Notes under the pieces: model-generated
The model's input: only the letters and a program-made list of their open reading frames with translations
Database searches by the model: none
What the model was told of the DNA's origin: nothing
Shown here: one piece after another, positions 1 through 6,721 of the stretch
How the letters are laid out: the number at the start of each line of letters is the position of its first letter
Position numbering within the stretch: the first letter of the stretch is position 1
Origin: DASUDX01 sp036275365
GTDB taxonomy: Bacteria > Pseudomonadota > Gammaproteobacteria > Nevskiales > Nevskiaceae
NCBI GenBank assembly: GCA_036275365.1
Contig: DASUDX010000079.1
Location: forward strand, 1 to 20,049
DNA length: 20,049 bases
Direction: 5' to 3'
Program-made: the position numbers and the translations under genes

Positions 1-985
1 CTACCGCTCGCGCAATGACGCGGCGTTCAACACCAGCCGCGTGGTGCTGACCATCGAGCCGGGCACCGTGATCTACGGTGAGCCGACCGAGGCGCTGACC
101 ATCGCCCGCGGGTCGCAGATCTTTGCCGAAGGCACCGTGGATGCGCCGATCGTCTTCACCTCGGCCGCCCAGCTGACCGCCCGCTTCGACGGCTCCCTGG
201 TCACCCCGGCGGATACCGGTCTGGGTGAGTGGGCCGGTCTGGCTCTGCTCGGTCTGGCCCGGTCGCAGGAGTGCGCCAACAACAACTTCGACAACTGCGA
301 CCGTCCGCTCGAGGGCAATGTCGGCTTCTTTGGTGGCAACAACGACCGCGACAGCTCCGGCTCGCTCAAGTATGTGGTGATCCGCCACTCCGGCAACGAC
401 ATCGACGGCAACGGCAACGAGCTGAACGGGCTGACCATGGGCTCGGTGGGTCGCAACACCCGCATCCAGTTCGTGCAGATCCACAAGGGCTTTGACGACG
501 GCATCGAGTTCTTCGGTGGCAACGCCTTCGTCAGCAACCTGGTGGTGACCGCGGTGGGCGACGACAGCATCGACTACGCCCAGGGCTGGACCGGTGGCGT
601 GCAGCACGCGCTGGTGATTCAGCAGGACAGCGCGAGCCCGGGTCTGGGTCGTGGCATCGAAGGCGGTGACGACACCACCTACACCACCTTCCCGGTGACC
701 TTCCCGCTGCTGGCCAACATCACCATCCTTGGTCCGGCCAACCGCACCGATGGCGGCTCGATCAACGACCGTCAGGGCATCGTGCTGCGCGGCGGCATCC
801 GCAACCAGCTGCACAACAGCCTGGTGACCGGCAACTTCAAGGACAGCAACAGCTCCTCGGGTGTCTGCCTGGATGTGGACGCGGCCAGCACCTTCGCCCG
901 CAACGATGACCTCGCTGACAACGGCGGTCTGCTGTTCCGCAACAACATCTTTGACTGCGTCTCCACCTTCGAGCTGAACGGCTAA
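1..985 (+). CDS. Secreted beta-helix-like protein, paralogue of the lipoprotein at 6722-8500 (5' end outside window)
   Basis: The frame is open from base 2 to a TAA at 983-985, so at least 327 residues are present and the start and signal peptide lie to the left of the window. The sequence is rich in Gly, Asn, Asp and short hydrophobic strands (for example TIEPGTVIYG, SLKYVVIRHSG, NTRIQFVQIHKG, NAFVSNLVV), the pattern expected of a right-handed parallel beta-helix. It shares many landmarks with the lipoprotein at 6722-8500: AQ-ARFD, GGNAF, GWTGG, FPLLAN-T-LGPA, CLDxDxAxTF, a late Phe-Asp-Cys or Leu-Asp-Cys, and a final Asn-Gly. The two are therefore paralogues; this follows from reading them side by side. 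The function is unknown. From the paralogue's position beside a TonB-dependent receptor I infer a surface or periplasmic partner in nutrient capture, possibly with its own receptor just outside the window. No catalytic motif was recognised. Confidence 0.85.
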   Translation, partial: YRSRNDAAFNTSRVVLTIEPGTVIYGEPTEALTIARGSQIFAEGTVDAPIVFTSAAQLTARFDGSLVTPADTGLGEWAGLALLGLARSQECANNNFDNCDRPLEGNVGFFGGNNDRDSSGSLKYVVIRHSGNDIDGNGNELNGLTMGSVGRNTRIQFVQIHKGFDDGIEFFGGNAFVSNLVVTAVGDDSIDYAQGWTGGVQHALVIQQDSASPGLGRGIEGGDDTTYTTFPVTFPLLANITILGPANRTDGGSINDRQGIVLRGGIRNQLHNSLVTGNFKDSNSSSGVCLDVDAASTFARNDDLADNGGLLFRNNIFDCVSTFELNG

Positions 986-1014
986 GCCGCACCGCTCGTC
1001 GGTCCGCAAGGATC

Positions 1015-1044
1015 AGGGCGCCGGGGCAACCCGGCGCCCTTTTT
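1015..1044 (+). terminator. Intrinsic terminator after the left-edge gene
   Basis: A perfect 10-bp stem (AGGGCGCCGG at 1015-1024 with CCGGCGCCCT at 1031-1040) encloses a 6-base loop and runs into five T residues (1040-1044). It starts 30 bases after the TAA of the left-edge gene. On the minus strand the stem is not followed by a T run, so it should act only on plus-strand transcripts and would not stop the long minus-strand operon arriving from the right. Confidence 0.9.
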
Positions 1045-1607
1045 CGTGGGCGCAGGGTTTTCCGTTTGCGGCGCTCATGCCTGCGCGGCCGGTCGGGTGG
1101 CCTGGCCTCGCCTCCGCCGACGCGCAGCCGCTCCCGCCGCCGCAGCAACGGCGGATCGCCCGACAGACTGCGTGCGCCCGCGCAGGGCCGCCCGGCGCCC
1201 GCCCCTGCCCATCCACAGACGGACCGCCGGTGGGGGATCGAGCACCCGAAAGGTCGCGTCCGGACCCGATCAACGGGCTGCCGGCTGCTTCGCAGCGAGG
1301 GGATCTGGAGCGTTTCACCGGCCGGCCGGGCGAGGGGGCCGCCGCGGGAGACTCGCCCGGGTAGGCCGCCGGCAGGCGCGCCGCCGGGGTCAGCGCTGGG
1401 ACAGGAGAAGACCGCGATGGGCCAGGCACCGCCGCCGGACGCACCCGCCTGCCACGGCGGGGCGGGACGGGCGGGCAGGCGGGCGGGTCGGAAATTGGAC
1501 CGCCGGGATTCAACGACGGCGGACGGGTGCCCCCTTATTGCGGGACGGGCGCGCCTGGACCCACCCCAGCGGCCGCCCGGAACCGGCGCGAGCCCCGCTG
1601 GCCTCGC
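1045..1607. other. GC-rich intergenic region without a recognisable gene
   Basis: About 560 bases separate the terminator from the end of the TPR gene. Several frames stay open across it, but their translations are dominated by Arg, Pro, Ala and Gly with no domain, signal peptide or plausible start, as expected by chance from DNA of this composition. The only structured element I see is the G-run cluster at 1459-1487. No clear Rho-independent terminator for the minus-strand operon was found here. The sequence could be a decayed gene or a long 3' untranslated region. Confidence 0.6.
1459..1487 (+). other. Potential G-quadruplex motif
   Basis: Within 29 bases the plus strand has six runs of three or four G (1459-1462, 1464-1466, 1469-1471, 1473-1475, 1481-1483, 1485-1487), separated by one or two bases except for one longer gap that itself contains GG. 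This meets the usual four-tract, short-loop definition of an intramolecular G-quadruplex. On the minus strand, which carries the operon's possible 3' tail, it is C-rich. Whether it folds or does anything is unknown. Confidence 0.55.
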
Positions 1608-2927
1608 TCAGCCGGCCTCGTCGGCGGCGGCCTGGAGCTGGGCCTGGGCTTCCAGGGCGGCGAGGCGGTCCTGCTCGCGCTGGATGAAGCCCTGCCACTG
1701 CTCCGCCATCTTGCGCGAGCGCTCGTCAGCGGCGGCGCGCACGAACGCGGCCTTGGCCTCGTCGAGGCGCTTGAGCTCGAACAGGGACAGACCCGCCACG
1801 ATATGGGCGACATCCTCCCGCGCCAGGCCGCCCTTCTTGAGCGCGGTACGGGCGGTCTCGGCGGCGGCCAGCCACTGGCCGGTCTCCATGTAGAGCTGGG
1901 CCAGGCGCAGATCGATCTCGGCATCCGGTCCGGCCGCCAGCTTGAGCGTCTCGATGGCCCGGTCGTACTCCTTGGCCAGCACATAGGCATCGGCCAGCAG
2001 GCGCAGATTGCGGGTGCTGGTCTCCACCTTCTCCTGATCGAATCCCTCGCGCAGCACCTCGGCCGCCTTCAGCGGCGCCCCGCTGGCGAGATAGACCTGG
2101 GCCAGGGTGATGTAGTCATTGCCCTGGGTGAAGAAACCCTGCAAGCGCGCCGCCTCCAGGGCCGCGGTCTGCTTGAGCGGCTGCTCCATCAGCGAGTAGA
2201 CCGCCGCCAGCTGCATCCAGTAATCGCGCTTGGGATAGTCCTGGACCAGGTTCTTGAGCACCTCGGCCAGGCGCGGGTAGTCGTTGTCGGCGTAGTAGAT
2301 CGCGCGCAGCAGCAGGTAGAGGTTCTCCTTGACCCGCTCGCCCTTGATGCGCGCCACCTCGATGGCCTTCTCCATCGGCTGGCGGGCGCGCTTGTAATCC
2401 TTGAGCTGGTAGTAGACCTGCCCCAGCAGGGTATAGGCGCTGGAACCCGGATCAGGCTGGCTGGTGAACCACAGCTCGAGCTGCTCGGCGGCCTCGGCCC
2501 AGCGCTCCTGGCTCAGATAGAGCTGGGCGAGACCATACTGGGTATTGCTGCGCAGGCTGGCCGGGATCTGCTCCAGCGCCAGCACCTCCTGCTGGGCCAG
2601 GATGGCCCGCTCGATCTGCTTGAGCTCCTGCTGGCAGTAGGCGGTGGTCGACCAGGCCAGGGCCTTCTCGTAATCGTTGGCGCGGCTGTCGGTGCGCAGC
2701 GACTCCAGACTCTCCAGCGCCTCCTCGCACTTCTTCTGCTCGGCGAGCTCGCGGGCCCGGTTGATGCGCTTGTAGGCGCGGTCACGCAGGCTGGGCACCG
2801 GCTCGGCCTTGGGCGCGGCCTGGGCCTCGCCCTCGGCCGCCAGCGCCGGCGGCGACAGCGGCAGGCTGGCCGCGAGGGCCAGACTCATCAGCAGCGCCGC
2901 GGGCCGGCGGCGCAGGCGCGCACCCAT
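1608..2927 (-). CDS. Periplasmic TPR-repeat protein, last gene of the TtpC/TonB2-type operon
   Basis: The product is about 439 residues with an Arg-rich N-terminus, a hydrophobic stretch and a likely cleavage site after PPALA near residue 30, so it should be exported to the periplasm. The rest is helical and consists of degenerate tetratricopeptide repeats (for example YGLAQLYLSQERWAEAAEQL, YTLLGQVYYQLKDYKRARQP, LRLAQLYMETGQWLAAAETA), ending in a Gln/Ala-rich helix. A TPR protein in this position is known downstream of tonB2 in Vibrio and Shewanella clusters, where it is thought to assist TonB-dependent uptake; its exact role is unsettled. An ATG at 2933 overlaps the tonB stop as ATGA, but GGAG lies only two bases before it. 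The ATG at 2927 has the same GGAG at an ideal eight-base distance, so I prefer 2927. The difference is two residues. Confidence 0.9.
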   Translation of the reverse strand: MGARLRRRPAALLMSLALAASLPLSPPALAAEGEAQAAPKAEPVPSLRDRAYKRINRARELAEQKKCEEALESLESLRTDSRANDYEKALAWSTTAYCQQELKQIERAILAQQEVLALEQIPASLRSNTQYGLAQLYLSQERWAEAAEQLELWFTSQPDPGSSAYTLLGQVYYQLKDYKRARQPMEKAIEVARIKGERVKENLYLLLRAIYYADNDYPRLAEVLKNLVQDYPKRDYWMQLAAVYSLMEQPLKQTAALEAARLQGFFTQGNDYITLAQVYLASGAPLKAAEVLREGFDQEKVETSTRNLRLLADAYVLAKEYDRAIETLKLAAGPDAEIDLRLAQLYMETGQWLAAAETARTALKKGGLAREDVAHIVAGLSLFELKRLDEAKAAFVRAAADERSRKMAEQWQGFIQREQDRLAALEAQAQLQAAADEAG

Positions 2928-2929
2928 GC

Positions 2930-3556
2930 TCATTTCTCCAGCTCGAAGCGGATCACGTTCTGCACGCCGGTGACATCCACCGGCTTGCCGGCGACCACCC
3001 GCGGCTTGTAGCGGAACTTCTGGGCGGCATCGATGGCCGCCTGCTCGAACACCCCGGTGGGATCGGCGTCGATGGCGCGCACATCCTTCACCGTGCCAGT
3101 GGCGCTGACGGTGAACTCCACCAGCACCCAGCCTTCGATCTGCCGCTGCAGGGCGCGCGGCGGGTACACCGGCGACACCTTGACGATCGGCAGATAGTCC
3201 CCGTCCGAGCCGGCACCCAGCCCCATGGCATCGCCGCTGTCGACTTCCACATCGGCGGCGACATCACCGAAGGACAGCGCCTGGGTGACCTGCTGGGTGG
3301 CCGCACTGGTCGGCGCCGACGGCGGCGCCGGCGGACGGTCCGGCGCCGGCGGCCGCTCGGCCTTGCGCTCGACCCGCTGCACATCCTCGGCGCGCTTGAC
3401 CCGGATGAAGCGCGCCTGCGGCCGGCTCAGGCTGTCGGCAATCGGGTTGGTACCGGTGGCGATCAGCCCCTGCAGCGTGAAAAACAGGCCAAAGGTCAGG
3501 GCGGTGGCCAGCACCGCCGCCAGGGGCAGCCTCAGTTCGTTGAGGCCCAGCTTCAT
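2930..3556 (-). CDS. tonB: TonB-family energy transducer (short, TonB2 type)
   Basis: This 208-residue protein has the TonB layout: a short cytoplasmic start, one membrane anchor at about residues 12-34, a short Pro-rich spacer at about 68-86, a Gly/Asp-rich linker, and a C-terminal TonB domain at about 120-208 with SPVYPPRA, the strand GWVLVEFTV and the late motif KFRYKPRVVAGKPV. It is anchored in the inner membrane, spans the periplasm and touches the TonB box of outer-membrane receptors. The length matches the short TonB2 proteins rather than E. coli TonB, so it has a short reach, which may explain the need for TtpC and TPR helpers. The ATG overlaps the exbD stop as ATGA (3553-3556), pointing to translational coupling. 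Confidence 0.95.
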   Translation of the reverse strand: MKLGLNELRLPLAAVLATALTFGLFFTLQGLIATGTNPIADSLSRPQARFIRVKRAEDVQRVERKAERPPAPDRPPAPPSAPTSAATQQVTQALSFGDVAADVEVDSGDAMGLGAGSDGDYLPIVKVSPVYPPRALQRQIEGWVLVEFTVSATGTVKDVRAIDADPTGVFEQAAIDAAQKFRYKPRVVAGKPVDVTGVQNVIRFELEK

Positions 3557-3960
3557 TGCGTGGGCTTCCCCGCCAGGGCGATCTCGTAGACGCCGGCCTG
3601 CCGGGCGGCATCCATCACCGCCATGATCTGCTTGGCCTGGGCCACTTCATCGGCCTGGATCACGATGGTGCCCTTGGGATTCTCGGCGCGCAGTGCCTCG
3701 ATGTTGGCGCGCACCGAATCCACATCCACCCGCCGGCGGTTGATCCAGATATCGCCGCTGGAATCGATGCCGATCATGATGTTGGCCTTGTCCTGCTTGG
3801 TGGCCGTGGCCGAGTCCGGACGGTTGACCTCGACGCCGGACTCCTTCACCACCGCCGCGGTGATGATGAAGAAGATCAGCAGATTCATGATGAAGTCGAG
3901 CATCGGCGCGAGATCGATGCCGGATTCCTCGCTGAGCTCGGTGTGACGACGCAGGCGCAT
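3553..3960 (-). CDS. exbD: ExbD/TolR-family proton-channel subunit
   Basis: The 135-residue protein has a charged cytoplasmic N-terminus, a single membrane helix at about residues 18-40 (APMLDFIMNLLIFFIITAAV) and a small periplasmic domain ending in IVIQADEVAQAKQIMAVMDAA. Asp22 in PMLDF matches the proton-carrying membrane Asp of ExbD (Asp25 in E. coli), so the channel should be functional. ExbD works in the inner membrane with ExbB to convert proton motive force into TonB movement. It starts at ATG 3960 after a 30-base gap from exbB, with AAGGA at 3969-3973 about eight bases upstream, one of the better ribosome-binding sites in the cluster. Its stop overlaps the start of tonB. Confidence 0.95.
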   Translation of the reverse strand: MRLRRHTELSEESGIDLAPMLDFIMNLLIFFIITAAVVKESGVEVNRPDSATATKQDKANIMIGIDSSGDIWINRRRVDVDSVRANIEALRAENPKGTIVIQADEVAQAKQIMAVMDAARQAGVYEIALAGKPTQ

Positions 3961-3990
3961 GGCGCGATTCCTTGAATGAGGGCGAGCGCT

Positions 3991-4515
3991 TCAGAAGGTG
4001 AAGCGATCGGACAGCAGCTCGGTTTCCACCCGCGTGCGGCGCTGGAACCAGTAGACGGGATACAGACCGGTGAGGCTCACCGCGAGACCGGCCATGGTGC
4101 AGACCATCGCCTGGGACACGCCGCTGGCCAGGGTCTTGGCATCGGCCGCACCGCGCGCGGCCATCGCCTCGAACACCTCGAGCATGCCCACCACGGTGCC
4201 CACCAGCCCGAGCAGCGGGGACATCGGCACCAGCACCCGCAGCATCGGCATGTTGTTGTTCATCTCCGAGTTCAGCCGCGAGATCATCGCGTTGCGGATG
4301 GCATGCGCGCGCCAGCTGCGGCGGTCCCGGCGCGCCAGCCACTGGGCGATCAGCGCCTCGGCCTCCACCGGCAGGCCGCGCTTGAAGTAGATGTAGCGCT
4401 CGATGATCAGCGTCCACATCACCAGGCTGGCGATCAGAATCCACCACACCACATGCCCGCCCGCGTCGATCAGCGAGCGCACCGCCTGCTGGGACTGGAA
4501 CAGGAGATCGGTCAT
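3991..4515 (-). CDS. exbB: ExbB/TolQ/MotA-family proton-channel subunit
   Basis: The 174-residue protein has three membrane helices: about 21-43 (WWILIASLVMWTLIIERY), 97-118 (containing SPLLGLVGTVVGMLEVF) and 133-157 (containing AMVCTMAGLAVSLTG). The PLLGLVGTVVGM and GLAVSL segments are the signature of ExbB/TolQ/MotA channel proteins. It lacks the periplasmic N-terminal extension of the neighbouring TtpC, so this is the canonical channel partner of ExbD. I chose ATG 4515, which follows the ttpC stop by eight bases. The frame stays open upstream, but that extension lies inside ttpC and adds only polar residues. It is an inner-membrane protein that energises TonB. Confidence 0.93.
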   Translation of the reverse strand: MTDLLFQSQQAVRSLIDAGGHVVWWILIASLVMWTLIIERYIYFKRGLPVEAEALIAQWLARRDRRSWRAHAIRNAMISRLNSEMNNNMPMLRVLVPMSPLLGLVGTVVGMLEVFEAMAARGAADAKTLASGVSQAMVCTMAGLAVSLTGLYPVYWFQRRTRVETELLSDRFTF

Positions 4516-4523
4516 GACCGGGC

Positions 4524-5942
4524 TCAGGCCTTGGCGCTCTTGGCCGCCTGCTCGTTGGCCTCGATCCACTCGGCGAGCATGCCGGCGGTCTGCTCATCGA
4601 GCACCTGCACGATGCGCTTGGACCGCGACACCAGCACGGCATTGGCGAACAGCAGCGGGATGGCGATGCCCAGACCGAGGGCCGTGGCGACCATGGCGTG
4701 GGAGATGCCGTCCGCCATCAGCTTGGGATCGGAGGAGCCGGCCTCGGTGATCGCCTGGAAGGTGATGATCATGCCGATCACGGTGCCCACCAGACCGAGC
4801 AGCGGGCCAGCCGCCACCACCAGCTTGAGCAGGGCCTGGAAACGCTCCAGCGCCGGCACCTCGCGCATCACCGCCTCGGACAGCCGCAGCTCGATCACCT
4901 CGGCGTTCTCGTCGTCGCGGTGCGCCGACTGCTTGAAGGTGGCCAGCACCCGTCCCAGCGGATTGTCCTGGCTCGGCTCGCCGATGGCGGCGAGCTGGCG
5001 CCGGACCCGCGCCTGGGTGACGGTGAGGAAGATGAACTGGTAGATCGCCGCGCCAGCGCCGAACAGACCGACCGCGATGATGATGGCGCCGACCAGACCG
5101 CCCTGCTCGATGCGGCCCCAGAAGTCCGGGCGCTCCCCCTGCAGGGTCAGCAGCACGCCGCGCGAGGGGTCCACCCACAGCCACTCCAGCCCGCCGGCCG
5201 GGGCAGCGAAGAAGCGGCCGGCCGAGTCGATCACCTCGCCGTGCGGCTGCTTGGCCAGCTCCACCAGCTTGCGGCTGTCCGGATCCACCACCAGGAAGCG
5301 GCCGTTGGCGAGCAGGGTGAAGCTGCCCACCCGCACCACCTCGGTCTGGATCGGCTTGCCGGCGGCATCGACCACCTCGGCGGAATAGCGCTGGGTCTTG
5401 CCGGCCGCGGTGATCTCGCGCTGCATCTCGAACCAGAGCTGCTCGATCTCCTCGATGCTCGGGAAGGTGGTCTGGGCGCCGGCCTTGGCGATCAGCGCAT
5501 CCAGCACCGCCTCGCGGCCCGGGTACTGGGAGCTGATCGCCGAGGTCAGCACCACGCCCTTGAACTCGCCGGTGGTCTGCTGCAGCACGCCGAACAGCTC
5601 GCGCAGCGAACCCAGCCGCTCGTTGAGCCGGGCCTCCTCCTCGCCGAGCTTCGCCTCATTGCTGGCGTAGCGGGTCTCCAGGCTGGCGCTGCGCGCCTCC
5701 AGCGCCTTGAGCTCCTCGCGCGAGGCGGCCAGCAGATCGGCCTGGCGGTCCTTCTCGCGCTCGAACTCGGCCAGACGGGCGCGCTGGGCCTGCTGGTCGG
5801 CGACGATGCCCTGCTCGACCCGCTGCAGCAGCTCGTCCACCGAGGCGGGGCTCTGGGCGAGGGTGGCGCCGCTGACGGCAAGCAGCAGGCTGGCGAACAG
5901 GGTCTTCATGGCGGGGGAACGGACGATCGGGTCGGCAATCAT
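4524..5942 (-). CDS. ttpC: TtpC-like MotA/TolQ/ExbB-family protein with large periplasmic domain
   Basis: The 472-residue protein carries a signal peptide (MKTLFASLLLAVSGATLAQ at about 12-30), a long Glu/Arg/Ala-rich coiled coil (about 35-120), a beta-rich periplasmic segment (about 185-270) and three membrane helices at about 281-309, 372-399 and 411-437. The last two carry PLLGLVGTVIGM and GLGIAIPLLFANA, the ExbB/TolQ/MotA signature. This architecture matches TtpC, described in Vibrio as essential for TonB2-dependent transport and thought to stabilise or lengthen the energising complex. The ATG at 5942 overlaps the DUF3450 stop as ATGA and has GAGG seven bases upstream. An internal ATG at 5909 would put the signal peptide right at the N-terminus but has no ribosome-binding site, so I report 5942. 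Confidence 0.9.
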   Translation of the reverse strand: MIADPIVRSPAMKTLFASLLLAVSGATLAQSPASVDELLQRVEQGIVADQQAQRARLAEFEREKDRQADLLAASREELKALEARSASLETRYASNEAKLGEEEARLNERLGSLRELFGVLQQTTGEFKGVVLTSAISSQYPGREAVLDALIAKAGAQTTFPSIEEIEQLWFEMQREITAAGKTQRYSAEVVDAAGKPIQTEVVRVGSFTLLANGRFLVVDPDSRKLVELAKQPHGEVIDSAGRFFAAPAGGLEWLWVDPSRGVLLTLQGERPDFWGRIEQGGLVGAIIIAVGLFGAGAAIYQFIFLTVTQARVRRQLAAIGEPSQDNPLGRVLATFKQSAHRDDENAEVIELRLSEAVMREVPALERFQALLKLVVAAGPLLGLVGTVIGMIITFQAITEAGSSDPKLMADGISHAMVATALGLGIAIPLLFANAVLVSRSKRIVQVLDEQTAGMLAEWIEANEQAAKSAKA

Positions 5943-6694
5943 TTCGCGGCCTCGGCGGTGGCCAGCGGCAGGTGGATGAGATCGGGCGCGGTCTGCTCAC
6001 GGGCCACGCGCAGGGCGTAGAGCACATCCGGGTCGTCGCTGTTGGGCAGGTCCTTCCAGCTCTTGGCGGCCTTGTCCCAGTAGCCGCGCTGGCTGCCATC
6101 GAGGCTGCGGTAGAGCAGCGCCACGCGACCGATGCGCAGCTGGTCGACTTCGCGACCATCCGGCAGCTTGCCGCGGTAGGCCTCCAGGGTGCTGCCGTAG
6201 TTGACCTCGGTGGAATAGGCCGCCATCACATTGCGGAACTTCTCGGCGACGGTGACATCGGCCCGCGGCATCAGCTCGCGCAGGCGCTGCACGCGTGCCT
6301 TGCGCTCATCGATCAGGAACGGCGCGTCCAGCGCCACCAGCTGGTCGAGGGCGTCGATCATGCGCAGCATCAGCGGCACGATCTGCCGCTCCACCAGCGC
6401 CACGTTGTCGATCGAGGTGCCGATCTGGGCCAGCTCGCGATCCTGGTTCTCGACCTGGGCGCCGAGCTGCTCGAGATAGACCTTGAGGCCTTCGATCTGC
6501 TTCTGCACGCCCTTGAACTCGTCGAGCGCGCTGCGGGTGGCGTCATAGGCGGCGTCCACCCGGGTCTGGGCCTGGGCGGCCTGCTGGGTGCGCAGCTCGC
6601 CCTTCTGCAGCACCGGGTCTAGCCCGCCCTGGGCCAGCGCCAGCGGGCTCAGCAGCAGGCCGGCAAGAACGGGAAGTACACGCGAGCGGATCAT
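5939..6694 (-). CDS. DUF3450 family periplasmic coiled-coil protein, TonB2-type accessory
   Basis: The 251-residue product has a signal peptide (MIRSRVLPVLAGLLLSPLALAQ), a long helical region rich in Gln, Glu and Ala (about 20-110) and a C-terminal part with STEVNYGSTLEAYRGKL, RIGRVALLYRSLDG and RGYWDKAAKSW. I recognise this as DUF3450, the family that sits immediately before ttpC in Vibrio and Shewanella TonB2-type operons. The biochemical role is not known; a periplasmic structural partner of the TtpC coiled coil is a reasonable inference. The ATG at 6694 has GGAG seven bases upstream and lies 27 bases after the lipoprotein stop. An upstream GTG at 6712 is less likely because it lengthens the signal peptide and bypasses that site. 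Confidence 0.9.
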   Translation of the reverse strand: MIRSRVLPVLAGLLLSPLALAQGGLDPVLQKGELRTQQAAQAQTRVDAAYDATRSALDEFKGVQKQIEGLKVYLEQLGAQVENQDRELAQIGTSIDNVALVERQIVPLMLRMIDALDQLVALDAPFLIDERKARVQRLRELMPRADVTVAEKFRNVMAAYSTEVNYGSTLEAYRGKLPDGREVDQLRIGRVALLYRSLDGSQRGYWDKAAKSWKDLPNSDDPDVLYALRVAREQTAPDLIHLPLATAEAAK

Positions 6695-6721
6695 CAGAAC
6701 ACTCCAGAGCACGAACGGCGG

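Noticed and set aside
1527..3011. Long plus-strand open frame opposite the TPR gene
   Set aside because: It is Leu/Gly/Gln-rich antisense of a real TPR protein, and it runs across gene boundaries and into non-coding sequence.
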